Part shown: in pieces, positions 1 through 9,207 of the stretch
How the letters are laid out: each line of letters opens with the position of its first letter
How positions within the stretch are numbered: position 1 is the first letter of the stretch
Origin: Thermanaerothrix sp034436175
Lineage (GTDB): Bacteria > Chloroflexota > Anaerolineae > Anaerolineales > Anaerolineaceae
Assembly: GCA_964427505.1 (NCBI GenBank)
Contig: CAYRUO010000002.1
Location: forward strand, 124,001-188,000
Length of the DNA stretch: 64,000 nucleotides
Reading direction: 5' to 3'
The notes under the pieces: generated by a model
The model's input: the letters and a program-made list of their open reading frames with translations, nothing else
Told to the model about the DNA's origin: nothing
The model's database searches: none
Position numbers and translations under genes: made by a program

Positions 1-1081
1 ACTATATATCCCAGCCTCACCTGAACGTGGCTTGTTGAGTGCCCGCCAAGAGGAAGGCTTGAAGTTGTATGCCCGCAAGGTTTTGATTCAAGAGTACAAT
101 CGCGATCTATTGCCCCCGTGTTTCCGCTTCGTGGATGGCGTGGTTGACTCCGAGGATTTACCACTTAATGTGTCTCGCGAGTCAGTGCAAGCCACACGTC
201 TCTTAGCCCAACTAAAGCGCATTCTTACCAACCGTCTTATCGAGGCCCTAAAAAATTGGGCTAAGGAAAAACCCGCGGATTACATCACGTTTTGGCAACG
301 TTTCGGTCGGTACATCCGCGAGGGCATTGCGACCGATGAGGAATTCGGCGAATTGCTCATCCCATTACTCCGCTTCCCCACACTCTACAAACCGGATCAG
401 TGGCTCTCTTTGGATGATTACATCCTCACCATGCCTGCCCGTCAAAATAAGATCTATTACCTGATTAGTGACTCGGTCGGTAGCGCACTCAGCAGTCCTC
501 ACCTCGAGATTTATCGCCGCCACCATTATGATGTGCTGTTGTTGACCGATCCACTAGATCCCCTTATGATGCTTCGCCTTAAGAGATACCAAAACCTTGA
601 AATTGCCAATGCAGCCACCGAAGAATTACCTTTACCGGAATCCATACCCGAAACACCAGAGGCAGAACAGCCCTCGCTTTCCGCCGCAGAAGAAGCGCGC
701 CTAATTTCACGGTTCAAATCCATTCTAGGAGACCGTGTTGCCGATGTCCGTATAACTAAGCGCCTGAGTGAATCGCCTGCCCGCTTGGTCGGGCGACAAG
801 GCGACCCTCCCCAGGAACTCCAACGGCTTTACCGCTTACTCCACTCAGATCAATCCGTTCCACAATTAGTTTTGGAAATTAATCCTCTTCACCCCATTAT
901 CCACCATCTCAATGCCCTCGACGAGACAAATCCGCTATTTCGGCTAGGTGTAGAACAAATTTATGAAGGGGCGTTACTACTTGAAGGATTGCACCCTACA
1001 CCTAATGAGATGATAAAGCGTATGAACGAGATCCTCCTCCACGCGCTAAAAATCCAACGACAACAGGAGGCATCCAGATGA
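1..1081 (+). CDS. htpG: Molecular chaperone HtpG (Hsp90), C-terminal part, cut by window edge
   Basis: Cytosolic Hsp90-family ATP-dependent chaperone. The reading frame is open from base 2, so the gene starts before the window; about 360 residues of the middle and C-terminal domains are present and the N-terminal ATPase domain is missing. The family signature of the middle domain is seen near the start: ARKVLIQE, then LPPCFRFVDGVVDSEDLPLNVSR (split here: LPPCFRF and VVDSEDLPLNVSRE). The middle/C-terminal linker around residues 190-225 of the visible part is acidic and proline-rich. The stop overlaps the start of the next gene by ATGA, which suggests translational coupling. Identification is firm; only the N-terminus cannot be assessed. 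Confidence 0.95.
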   Translation, partial: LYIPASPERGLLSARQEEGLKLYARKVLIQEYNRDLLPPCFRFVDGVVDSEDLPLNVSRESVQATRLLAQLKRILTNRLIEALKNWAKEKPADYITFWQRFGRYIREGIATDEEFGELLIPLLRFPTLYKPDQWLSLDDYILTMPARQNKIYYLISDSVGSALSSPHLEIYRRHHYDVLLLTDPLDPLMMLRLKRYQNLEIANAATEELPLPESIPETPEAEQPSLSAAEEARLISRFKSILGDRVADVRITKRLSESPARLVGRQGDPPQELQRLYRLLHSDQSVPQLVLEINPLHPIIHHLNALDETNPLFRLGVEQIYEGALLLEGLHPTPNEMIKRMNEILLHALKIQRQQEASR

Positions 1082-2058
1082 CAAAACCGCTGGTTTTTAT
1101 TACCCGCCAAATCGCCGCCGAAGCCACTGCACGCTTGCAGGAAGTGGCCGATGTGGAAGTATGGCCCCAGGAAGACCCTCCCCCGTTAAGCGTGCTGTTG
1201 GAGAAGATCGCATATGTCGATGGAATAATCACCATGCTTACCGATCCGATCAACGCCGAGGTTATCAAAGCCGCCTCGCCTAAATTAAAGGTCATTAGTC
1301 AAATGGCGGTTGGCTTTGACAACATAGATATCGCAAGGGCAACAGAACGAAAAATCCCCGTGGGTCACACCCCAGGTGTCCTCACTGAAACGACCGCCGA
1401 TTTCGCTTGGGCGCTTATCCTCGCTACTGCTCGGCGTGTGGTCGAAGCAGACCGCCAGGTTCGACAGGGTATCTGGAAACCCTGGGGCCCCGACGTGCTT
1501 ACTGGCTTTGATGTCTATGGCGCTACCTTAGGCATCGTTGGCTTCGGGCGTATTGGTCAAGCTGTTGCACGACGTGCCAAAGGTTTCAATATGCGCATCA
1601 TATACCACAGCAGACAGCGCAAACCAGACGCCGAGCAAGAACTAGGTGCAAGTTATGTATCTCTCGAAGATATCTTCCGTTTTTCTGACATCCTCAGTCT
1701 GCACTTAAACTATACACCTGCGGCATACCATCTGGTAAATCGTGAGCGATTATCCTTAATGAAACCATCGGCGATCTTAGTCAATACCTCACGCGGCGCC
1801 GTTGTGGATTCAGAGGCACTGGTATGGGCTCTACAAAACAAAGTTATTGCCGCCGCCGCATTAGACGTGTTTGACCCTGAACCTATACCCCCGAACCATC
1901 CGTTACTGTTCATGGAAAATGTCGTCCTCACCCCGCACATCGCCAGCGCAAGCCGCGAAACACGACACCGTATGGCATTTATGGCGGTGGAAAACGTCAT
2001 TGCGGCGCTGGAAGGTAAGCCTATCCCCTATTGTGCTAATCCCGAGGTCTATCAATGA
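1078..2058 (+). CDS. D-isomer-specific 2-hydroxyacid dehydrogenase (glyoxylate/hydroxypyruvate reductase type)
   Basis: NAD(P)H-dependent reduction of a 2-oxoacid to a D-2-hydroxyacid; closest by motif to glyoxylate/hydroxypyruvate reductases (GyaR-like). 326 residues, normal for the family. The Rossmann motif GIVGFGRIGQAV lies near residue 158. The catalytic triad is visible: Arg in NTSRGAVVD, Glu in DVFDPEP, His in LTPHIAS. The AGG in CAGGAGGC just upstream of the ATG is a possible ribosome site, and the start overlaps the htpG stop (ATGA), so the two are probably co-transcribed. Exact substrate cannot be read from sequence; D-lactate or phosphoglycerate dehydrogenase are less likely because there is no ACT domain and the length is short. 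Confidence 0.9.
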   Translation: MTKPLVFITRQIAAEATARLQEVADVEVWPQEDPPPLSVLLEKIAYVDGIITMLTDPINAEVIKAASPKLKVISQMAVGFDNIDIARATERKIPVGHTPGVLTETTADFAWALILATARRVVEADRQVRQGIWKPWGPDVLTGFDVYGATLGIVGFGRIGQAVARRAKGFNMRIIYHSRQRKPDAEQELGASYVSLEDIFRFSDILSLHLNYTPAAYHLVNRERLSLMKPSAILVNTSRGAVVDSEALVWALQNKVIAAAALDVFDPEPIPPNHPLLFMENVVLTPHIASASRETRHRMAFMAVENVIAALEGKPIPYCANPEVYQ

Positions 2059-2164
2059 TTTATCCCTCATTTGTGATTAATGACCCGCCAAATCGGTACA
2101 TTTGTTCAGACCAAATGCGGTTAAAATTCGGCTTGTTTACGACTTCAGTAATGGGAGGACTATC

Positions 2165-4285
2165 GTGACTCAGGATGTCTTAACCAGTTTAATACGCCCG
2201 CGCAGTGTGGCGGTTATTGGCGCTTCGACTCAACCTGGAAAAATTGGCTATACCGTTGTTAAAAATCTGATTGAGGGGGGATTTTCCGGGCGCATTTATC
2301 CTGTCAACCCCAATGCCTCAGAACTCCTTGGGCTCAAGGTTTATCCCAGCGTTACCTCAATTCCCGACCCTGTAGATGCCGCCATTATCACGATTCCGGC
2401 AAAGGCCGTGCTCTCTGCGGTTGAGGAATGCGGGCAAAAAGGGGTCAAAGGCTTAATCATTATTACCTCGGGTTTCAGCGAGGTTGGCCAAAAAGACCTT
2501 GAACAAGCCGTCGTTGCCACTGCCCACCGCTACGGGATGCGCATACTAGGCCCCAACATCGTGGGCGTCTTGAGTAACGCAGACCGTTTCAACGGCTCTT
2601 TTGCCCCCTTCCTTCCTCTGCCCGGCAAAGCCTCTTTGGTCTCCCAGAGCGGGGCATTGTTGATCGCAATTGACGCCGCGACGTTTATTCGCCGGGTTGG
2701 GTTCGATAAATTGATCTCAATCGGAAACATGTCGGACGTTGATTTTGCCGACTTGATCACCTGGCTGGACCAGGACGAGAACACCTCTTGTATCTCCCTG
2801 TATATTGAGGGCTTCAAGGAAGGACGTCGTTTTATTGAAGCCGCCCGCAATGCTCGTAAGCCAATTATTGCCCTGAAAGCCGGGGTATCCGCACATGGTG
2901 CCGCCGCTGCGGCTTCGCATACCGGCTCATTAGCCGGCGCCGCGCGGGTTTACGGCGCCGCATTCCAGCAAGCAGGTGTTGTCCAGGCCAGCGACTTGGA
3001 CAATCTCTTTGATCGCACGCTTGCCCTCTCTCTGCAACCCCCAATGCGTGGCGATCATCTCTTGATTATCACGAACGGTGGTGGGGTAGGCGTTCTGGCC
3101 ACCGACGCCGCTGAAAAATATGGCTTACCTTTACAATTTGCACCAGCGGATCTTCAGAATGAATTGCGCCAGTATATGCCCGAATTCGGTTCGCCCAAGA
3201 ATCCGGTAGATCTTACCGGAATGGCCGGGGCGGATTGGTATTTCGATGCCATTCGCCATGCCCTTCCTCATCCCTGGGTAGATGGGTTGACTGTTCTCTA
3301 CTGCGAAACCGCGATGACCAATCCCCAAGAAATTGCCGAAAGTATCCGCCGAGCGGTAGACGAAAGCGGCGTTACCGACAAACCTGTGGCTGTCTCATTT
3401 GTAGGTGGAGAGCGTTCCGAAGATGCCATGCGCTGGTTGGTTGAGCATGGTATTCCCGCCTATGGCGCCCCGGATATTGCTGTAAATGCCCTAGCCGCAC
3501 TGCGCGAATTTGCGCGTATGAAGGAAACGCTAAGCGAGAACTTTGCCACGTGCGATGCCAACGACCCCGAACGTGCCCGCCGGGTCATTGCCCATGCTCG
3601 GGCTGAGGGGCGTGATGTGCTTACCGAAATTGAGGCCAAAGAAGTTTTTGCGGCCTACAATCTCCCAGTGGCAGAAACCCGCCTGGCCACCAGCGAGCAG
3701 GAAGCCATTCGGATTGCACACGAAATCGGCTATCCGGTTGTAATGAAGATTGTTTCACCCGACATCATTCATAAGTCAGACGCCGGTGGGGTCAAGGTCA
3801 ATATCAAAGATGATACGGGGGTGCGTGAAGCATATCGCACCATCATGAACAATGCCAAGGCTTACAAACCCGATGCCCGCATTCACGGGATTGCCGTTCA
3901 GGAAATGGCCCCTTGGGGAACTGAGGTGATTTTGGGTTCAGTGAACGATCCCACCTTTGGGCCCACGGTTATGTTTGGCTTGGGTGGTATCTTTGTCGAG
4001 GTGCTCAAAGATGTGACTTTCCGCGTCGCACCCGTTTCGGCAACCCAAGCACAGCGCATGTTAGATGAAATCCGTGGCGCCCCGGTTCTAGCAGGGGTTC
4101 GCGGTGAAGGACCGCGCGATCGTCAGGCCTTGGCCGAAACCATTTGCCGCTATGCGACCATGATCCTTGACCTTGCCGATGAGGTCAGTGAATCGGATGC
4201 TAACCCGGTGCTAGTTTATGAAATCGGCAAAGGGGTCAAAGTGGTGGATGCACGGATCATCCTCAAGAAAAAACCGTTAAAGTAA
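2165..4285 (+). CDS. ADP-forming acyl-CoA synthetase, single-chain alpha-beta form
   Basis: NDP-forming acetate/acyl-CoA ligase that makes ATP from acyl-CoA, ADP and phosphate, as in archaeal and some anaerobic bacterial fermentations. 706 residues. Order of domains: CoA-binding Rossmann domain (residues 1-130, SVAVIGAS), two succinyl-CoA-synthetase-like flavodoxin domains with the phospho-histidine region ASHTGSLAGA near residue 265, then a C-terminal ATP-grasp domain (YPVVMKIVSPDIIHKSDAGG) near 530. I chose the GTG at 2165 because GGGAGG lies 6 bases upstream and the conserved protein begins there; an in-frame TTG at 2102 would add 21 unconserved residues. Fused subunits in one chain are common in bacteria. 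Acyl specificity unknown. Confidence 0.9.
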   Translation: MTQDVLTSLIRPRSVAVIGASTQPGKIGYTVVKNLIEGGFSGRIYPVNPNASELLGLKVYPSVTSIPDPVDAAIITIPAKAVLSAVEECGQKGVKGLIIITSGFSEVGQKDLEQAVVATAHRYGMRILGPNIVGVLSNADRFNGSFAPFLPLPGKASLVSQSGALLIAIDAATFIRRVGFDKLISIGNMSDVDFADLITWLDQDENTSCISLYIEGFKEGRRFIEAARNARKPIIALKAGVSAHGAAAAASHTGSLAGAARVYGAAFQQAGVVQASDLDNLFDRTLALSLQPPMRGDHLLIITNGGGVGVLATDAAEKYGLPLQFAPADLQNELRQYMPEFGSPKNPVDLTGMAGADWYFDAIRHALPHPWVDGLTVLYCETAMTNPQEIAESIRRAVDESGVTDKPVAVSFVGGERSEDAMRWLVEHGIPAYGAPDIAVNALAALREFARMKETLSENFATCDANDPERARRVIAHARAEGRDVLTEIEAKEVFAAYNLPVAETRLATSEQEAIRIAHEIGYPVVMKIVSPDIIHKSDAGGVKVNIKDDTGVREAYRTIMNNAKAYKPDARIHGIAVQEMAPWGTEVILGSVNDPTFGPTVMFGLGGIFVEVLKDVTFRVAPVSATQAQRMLDEIRGAPVLAGVRGEGPRDRQALAETICRYATMILDLADEVSESDANPVLVYEIGKGVKVVDARIILKKKPLK

Positions 4286-4312
4286 ACGGTTAAACGGCTC
4301 TTGAGAGAAGAC

Positions 4313-4336
4313 GAGGCCGGCCAATCAGCCGGCCTC
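4313..4336. terminator. Hairpin between convergent genes
   Basis: Perfect 9-bp inverted repeat GAGGCCGGC / GCCGGCCTC with a 6-base loop between the convergent acyl-CoA synthetase and acyl-CoA ligase genes. The right arm lies inside the last codons of the minus-strand gene. T-rich sequence follows on both strands but no clean T-run touches the stem, so it is a probable two-way terminator rather than a certain one. Confidence 0.6.
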
Positions 4337-6007
4337 ATGATTCTTCTGCCTTTTTTCGACATCCATACGCACCAATTCACGACGCAAAACCTTACCCACG
4401 GCAGTGCGTGGCAAAACGTCCACAAACTCAATCTCTTCTGGTATCTTATAGCGTACCAAATGCCCTGAACACCAGCGTCTTAAGTCCTCAGCCTCCAGAC
4501 TCACTCCGGGATTTGGCACAACCCAAGCCTTTACGATTTCTCCTTTCTGTGGATGAGGTACACCCGCGACAGCAACCTCTCTTACCCCAGGGTGGGTTGA
4601 GAGCACCTCCTCAATTTCACGTGGCCAGACCTGGAAACCTCCTACCTTAATCAAATCCTTCTTTCGGTCTACCAAGTAGAAATAACCCTCCGCGTCCATG
4701 TAGGCAATATCACCCGTATATAACCAACCTTCACGTAGAGTAAGTGCAGTCTCTTCAGGGCGTTGATGGTAACCTGCCATGACCTGCGGCCCTCGAATGA
4801 TCAACTCGCCAGGCTCCCCAACCGAACACGGGGTAATTCCATCGTCCACGTTGACGATTCGACAGTCCACATCCGGGAGCGGCAATCCGATAGAACCAAT
4901 CCGGTTTTCACCTAACATGGGGTTGCAATGCGTAGCCGTGGGCGCCTCAGAGAGGCCATACCCCTCCATAACCTTACCACCCGTTAGCCGTTCAAACTCT
5001 TCCTTGGTCTCACGGAGCAAAGGCGCCGAGCCCGAAATGCAGGCTTTTACCGAAGAAAGATCAACGTTACCCGCCCCAACTCGGGGATGCCGATTGATAG
5101 CCTGATACAAAGATGGTACACCGGGGAAAAGCGACGCCCGATACCTTTGGATGGCATAAATAATGTGCTCAGTGTCTCGCGCATCTGGAATCAACACCAG
5201 ACTTGCGCCTAAAGCAACCCCTACACTCATAGCAATGACCATTCCATACACATGAAAGAGCGGGATAGCCGCTAGAACAACTTCTTCACCATCGCGCAAC
5301 CCCACCAGCCAATGCCGAAACTGTAATGTATTGGCAACCAAGTTGCGATGTAACCCAATGGCAGCCTTGGGAATACCGGTAGTACCTCCGCTGTATTGAA
5401 AAACCGCGGCATCGTCCGGGCTTAACAAAGGCAAAGGGACAGCATTGCTTGGATCAACCTCAAGAAGTTCCGAAAGATGTAATTCACGCCGCCCCTCTAT
5501 CCTCGCTGGTTTGCTTTTATTAGGTTGTATCCATCTTTCCATAGCATCTAAATCTTCGTCATCGGTTAAAATCCAACCTTCCAGCGGCGTATAATCCGCC
5601 AGGGCTGCAAAAACCCCGGCCAGTTGCCGTAATCCTACCACCATGCGAATTCCAGCATCAACTATCGGGTAGGCCAGTTCACGTTCTCGATACGCCGGGT
5701 TTAATGCCACCACAATACCGCCAGCCTTCAGGACGGCATAATAGGCAATCACAAACTGTGGGGTGTTCGGCAACACTAACCCAACGCGATCCCCCTTCTG
5801 AAGCCCCAAGGCACACAGCCACCGCGATAAATGGGTACTTAGTGCTTCTACCTGAGCGTAGGAAAGGGTTCGATCGCGGTAGATAGTGCAAGCCTGCGAA
5901 GGATAGCGCTGAGCCGCTCGGTCTAAAAACCACGGTAAAGCGACTTGAGGATAATGGATTGTATGAGGCACACCCGGATCGTAGCGTTTTAACCAGGGTC
6001 TTTTCAT
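4325..6007 (-). CDS. fadD: Long-chain fatty-acid--CoA ligase (AMP-forming)
   Basis: Acyl-adenylate-forming enzyme that activates fatty acids to acyl-CoA. 560 residues. ANL-superfamily motifs are present in order: P-loop YSGGTTGIPKAA near residue 206, GYGLSEAPTA near 340, GWLYTGDIAYMDAEGYF with the ribose-binding Asp near 425, the hinge DRKKDLIKVGG, and the C-terminal catalytic Lys in PRTAVGKVLRREL near 545. The start codon is ATG. It lies 13 bases downstream of miaA on the same strand and may share its transcript. Medium- or long-chain preference is inferred from the FadD-like architecture; aryl-CoA ligase is an alternative. Confidence 0.88.
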   Translation of the reverse strand: MKRPWLKRYDPGVPHTIHYPQVALPWFLDRAAQRYPSQACTIYRDRTLSYAQVEALSTHLSRWLCALGLQKGDRVGLVLPNTPQFVIAYYAVLKAGGIVVALNPAYRERELAYPIVDAGIRMVVGLRQLAGVFAALADYTPLEGWILTDDEDLDAMERWIQPNKSKPARIEGRRELHLSELLEVDPSNAVPLPLLSPDDAAVFQYSGGTTGIPKAAIGLHRNLVANTLQFRHWLVGLRDGEEVVLAAIPLFHVYGMVIAMSVGVALGASLVLIPDARDTEHIIYAIQRYRASLFPGVPSLYQAINRHPRVGAGNVDLSSVKACISGSAPLLRETKEEFERLTGGKVMEGYGLSEAPTATHCNPMLGENRIGSIGLPLPDVDCRIVNVDDGITPCSVGEPGELIIRGPQVMAGYHQRPEETALTLREGWLYTGDIAYMDAEGYFYLVDRKKDLIKVGGFQVWPREIEEVLSTHPGVREVAVAGVPHPQKGEIVKAWVVPNPGVSLEAEDLRRWCSGHLVRYKIPEEIEFVDVLPRTAVGKVLRRELVRMDVEKRQKNHEAG

Positions 6008-6020
6008 AGTAAATCTACAC

Positions 6021-7010
6021 CTATTTTTCTATATCTTGGGATTGGAGTGCGGCTTCGCTCTCTTTTGAGTAAATTAGCCACGCCGTTTTATCTTCAACCA
6101 AGGCCAAAATTTCTTTCACCGTCCCTTCATTGACCTCAAGCCAATGAATCCGAGGGTCATCTTCACGAAACCAGGTGGCTTGTCGTCGCACGAAATCGCG
6201 TGTTCGCCGTTTCATCAAGGTGATTGCCTCGTCTAAGGTAATTTCACCCCTCAAGTAGCGTATTATTTCATGATATCCAATTGCAGTTAGCGGCGGCAAT
6301 TCAGGCGAATAACCTTTAGTCAATAATGCCTTAACTTCCTCGATCAAACCTTGATGAATCATTTGCTCAATCCGTTGGTCAATCCTTTGATAGAGTTCTG
6401 GACGCGGACGCTTTAAACCCACAATCAACAAGGAATAAGGCACCTTTCCACGCCGCCGTTGTTCTGAAAATCGCTTTCCCGTTCCCAAGATAACTTCAAG
6501 AGCACGGATCGTACGTCGAACGTTGCGTGGATCAATGGCTTGAGCCGCTACAGGATCTAGGAGGCTTAACTTCTGGTGCAATCCCTCGGCACCGATCTCT
6601 TTTGCCCATCGTTCCAACCTCTCTCGCAAACGATGATCAGGCGCCTGAGGGGGTATCTCCCAACCTTCAATGATCGCTCGCACATACTGCCCGGTGCCAC
6701 CTACCAGAAGGGGTAACTTGCCGCGCTGATGAATTTCCGCAATAATTCGAGCAGCCTCGCGCTGGTATAATGCCAAACTCCATACCTCATTCGGTTCGGC
6801 GACATCAATCAAATGATGAGAAACACGTTGACGCTCTTCACGGGAAGGTTTTGCTGTACCAATGTCCATTCCCCGATAGAAGAGACGCGAGTCGGCAGAC
6901 ACAATTTCTGCATCAAGACGTTCCGCAACTTGGAGAGAAATCTCCGTCTTGCCAACCGCGGTCGGACCTACAATTACAACAAGGGGATGAGGAATCTCAC
7001 GCCACGACAT
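6021..7010 (-). CDS. miaA: tRNA dimethylallyltransferase
   Basis: Transfers a dimethylallyl group to N6 of A37 in tRNAs that read UNN codons, in the cytosol. 329 residues from the ATG at 7010 (an upstream in-frame TTG at 7016 is a less likely start). P-loop GPTAVGKTEIS at the N-terminus, then the substrate-binding SADSRLFYRGMDIGTAKPS and the FVRRQATWFR motif near the C-terminus, all diagnostic. The start overlaps the end of yraN by 14 bases, so translation is probably coupled. Normal length, no anomalies. Confidence 0.95.
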   Translation of the reverse strand: MSWREIPHPLVVIVGPTAVGKTEISLQVAERLDAEIVSADSRLFYRGMDIGTAKPSREERQRVSHHLIDVAEPNEVWSLALYQREAARIIAEIHQRGKLPLLVGGTGQYVRAIIEGWEIPPQAPDHRLRERLERWAKEIGAEGLHQKLSLLDPVAAQAIDPRNVRRTIRALEVILGTGKRFSEQRRRGKVPYSLLIVGLKRPRPELYQRIDQRIEQMIHQGLIEEVKALLTKGYSPELPPLTAIGYHEIIRYLRGEITLDEAITLMKRRTRDFVRRQATWFREDDPRIHWLEVNEGTVKEILALVEDKTAWLIYSKESEAALQSQDIEK

Positions 7011-7362
7011 TCTCAATCCATATCAGTTCCGAGCATTCTTTCTCCCGAGAACGCCGAATTGCAATGACATCCACGCGCCAGTTTCCCTCAAATTCAGGGT
7101 GCTGTTGTAGATAGTACAATGCCGCATTGAGCAGATGTTCTCGCTTTTGTCTCGTCAAGGCTAGTTCCGGCCATCCAAAGGTGTCCGAAGATCGCGTCTT
7201 AACCTCTACAAAGACCAATTCATCGGCTTGTTTTACAATTAAATCAAGTTCTCCATACGGTGTGTGATAATTCCTTTCCACCACCTCAAGCCCATGAGCA
7301 ACCAAGTGGTCTACTGCCTGTTGTTCACCCCAGGCACCTAAAGCCCGATTATGGGATTTCAT
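6997..7362 (-). CDS. YraN / UPF0102 family nuclease-fold protein
   Basis: Member of the UPF0102 family, which has the restriction-endonuclease-like fold; the cellular role is not settled (DNA processing has been proposed). 121 residues. The nuclease-like core is present: GEQQAVDHLVAHGLEV, then YGELDLIVKQADELVFVEVKTRS, with the D...ExK pattern of the fold. GAGGT lies 7 bases before the ATG. It is the first gene of a minus-strand run yraN-miaA-fadD and overlaps miaA. Confidence 0.85.
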   Translation of the reverse strand: MKSHNRALGAWGEQQAVDHLVAHGLEVVERNYHTPYGELDLIVKQADELVFVEVKTRSSDTFGWPELALTRQKREHLLNAALYYLQQHPEFEGNWRVDVIAIRRSREKECSELIWIENVVA

Positions 7363-7475
7363 CGGTGACCTCGCTCATGATTTTACCCCACCCGTGCAGG
7401 GATTTCAGAATTTTTCTTGGATTTGCCTAACCAGGGTTTTATGCTAAACTCGGAAAAAGAAGGCTTTCTGACGTT

Positions 7476-8030
7476 ATGTTTAATACCCTGCGATCTCTTC
7501 TACTTGTAACCTCTCTAATTGCATTGACGGCGTGCACGAAACCTGAGCCTCTATGTGATGATCCGGCAGGTTGTCACGTCTTCCATCGTGGCGAGACCAT
7601 TCTCTTTGGCGTGATTGCCCCATTGAGTGGTGATCAATCCTGTCCTGAAATTCGCATGACGTTAGAAAACCTTCAGCAAAGCGTCACACAAAAAGAGATC
7701 CACGGATATCCGATCGCTCTGAGTATATGGGATACCTACAGTTCCGATGAAGCACTTGAAAGCAGTTTGGTGACATCTTTTTCTCAACCCACGCTTCTGG
7801 CCACACTGGTATTAACGTGTAATTCCACTTCTCCTAGCGAAACCCTGAGGGCTTGGTTGGATGGTAATCTTCTAATCTTAACCAACCCCTCTCAACTCAC
7901 CGAAGGCATCGTCCAGTTAGAAAAACTCGCGATTCTCAGCAGAGACTTTCTTATTATCCCCCGTAGCGTTTGGATGATGAGTATAATCGAGGGACAATCG
8001 GAGTCGGTGAAAGATTATGACCAACGCTGA
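7476..8030 (+). CDS. Short lipoprotein, looks like the N-lobe of a LivJ-type substrate-binding protein
   Basis: 184-residue predicted lipoprotein. The signal peptide ends in lipobox LTAC with the acceptor Cys at residue 20. The following segment CDDPAGC...ILFGVIAPLSGD resembles the start of branched-chain amino-acid (type I) periplasmic binding proteins, which are normally about 400 residues; only the first lobe is present here. No frame in the next stretch continues the family because cinA begins 14 bases before its stop. It may be a degraded gene, or a short sensor lipoprotein. Shine-Dalgarno is weak (GAAGG 12 bases upstream). A plausible promoter is TTGCCT/TAAACT at 7423-7450 with a 16-base spacer. 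Confidence 0.6.
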   Translation: MFNTLRSLLLVTSLIALTACTKPEPLCDDPAGCHVFHRGETILFGVIAPLSGDQSCPEIRMTLENLQQSVTQKEIHGYPIALSIWDTYSSDEALESSLVTSFSQPTLLATLVLTCNSTSPSETLRAWLDGNLLILTNPSQLTEGIVQLEKLAILSRDFLIIPRSVWMMSIIEGQSESVKDYDQR

Positions 8031-9177
8031 AGTTATTGCCATTGGTACTGAGTTGCTTCTGGGCGAGATACGGGACTCCAACATCCAATATATTGCGCGC
8101 TTTCTGCGGAATCTAGGCATAGATATGTTCCGTGCTACCTTGGTGGGAGACAACATCACCCGTATCGCCCAAGCAGTGCGCGAAGCCCTACATCGGGCTG
8201 ATATCGTGATCACCAGCGGTGGCTTGGGACCCACGGTTGATGATCCTACGCGTGAAGCAATTGCCATGGCTCTGAGTGTGCCATTGGAGTTTAGACCCGA
8301 ACTCTGGCATCAAATAGAAGAACGTTATCATCGCTTTGGCCGCCAGCCCGGAGAAAACGCCCGTCGCCAGGCCTACATTCCCCAGGGAGCAGTTCCCATT
8401 GAAAACCCGGTTGGAACTGCACCTGGCTTTTATTACGAAATAGGTTCACGTGTTGTCATCAGTTTGCCTGGCGTCCCACGAGAACTCGAATATCTCATGG
8501 ATACCAAAGTAGCCCCTTACTTAAAAGAGCGTTATGGGCAACAGGGGATTATCAAAACGCTCGTACTCCGAACTGCCGGAATTCCAGAATCTCAGATTGA
8601 CGAATGGCTGGCTGATTTTGAGCGCTTAAGCAATCCTACCGTTGGGCTCGCCGCTCACCCCGGAATGGTCGATATTCGGCTGACCGCCAAAGCCGCTACC
8701 GAAACCGAAGCCGACCGGATGCTCGAAAACCTCGCGGACCAAATTCGTCCCCTCCTAGGGGATTCTATCTACGGAACGAACGAACAAACACTGGTTCAGG
8801 CCGTTGCCAACTTACTAAATAAAAAACACTGGTCGTTAAACGTGCTTGTCTGTGGCTTTGACAGCAACCTATTAACCGATTTACTTAATAGTCACCTTGA
8901 TCGTATTGCAATATCCTATGTTCAAGCCCCCTGTCCGGAGATAAAACCTACACCTGAGGAAGAACTCTTTCAATTAGGTGACCAAGCCGATGTGTTTTTA
9001 GTTGCAAGTATGCAAGAGAACGGTCCTACCGCCGAATTGGTACTGCAAACCAGAACCCCAACCATCATGACTTCGGATAAACGTTATTTTGGTGGTCCCC
9101 CTGCCAACCGCTCAATTTGGGCAACCAATACAGCCCTGGATTTCCTCCGTCGCGTGCTGATCACCAATCCGATCTAA
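8017..9177 (+). CDS. cinA: CinA-family protein with degenerate C-terminal amidase domain
   Basis: The N-terminal MoCF-like domain (residues 1-170) is well conserved: MTNAEVIAIGTELLLGEI, then ITSGGLGPTVDDPTRE and the SLPGVPRELEYL motif; in CinA this domain hydrolyses ADP-ribose-type nucleotides. The C-terminal region (about 265-386) still aligns in outline with the nicotinamide-mononucleotide deamidase domain (final KRYFGGPPANRSIWATNTALDFLRR-like block), but the catalytic serine motif normally read as ESCTGG is replaced by CGFDSNLL, so deamidase activity is unlikely. 386 residues, slightly shorter than usual. Its start overlaps the upstream lipoprotein gene by 14 bases. Confidence 0.85.
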   Translation: MTNAEVIAIGTELLLGEIRDSNIQYIARFLRNLGIDMFRATLVGDNITRIAQAVREALHRADIVITSGGLGPTVDDPTREAIAMALSVPLEFRPELWHQIEERYHRFGRQPGENARRQAYIPQGAVPIENPVGTAPGFYYEIGSRVVISLPGVPRELEYLMDTKVAPYLKERYGQQGIIKTLVLRTAGIPESQIDEWLADFERLSNPTVGLAAHPGMVDIRLTAKAATETEADRMLENLADQIRPLLGDSIYGTNEQTLVQAVANLLNKKHWSLNVLVCGFDSNLLTDLLNSHLDRIAISYVQAPCPEIKPTPEEELFQLGDQADVFLVASMQENGPTAELVLQTRTPTIMTSDKRYFGGPPANRSIWATNTALDFLRRVLITNPI

Positions 9178-9207
9178 ATTCATACCCACACAGGAGAGCT
9201 ATTATCT

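Noticed and set aside
2102..2164. Upstream TTG start for the ADP-forming acyl-CoA synthetase
   Set aside because: Adds 21 residues without family similarity; the GTG at 2165 has GGGAGG at good spacing.
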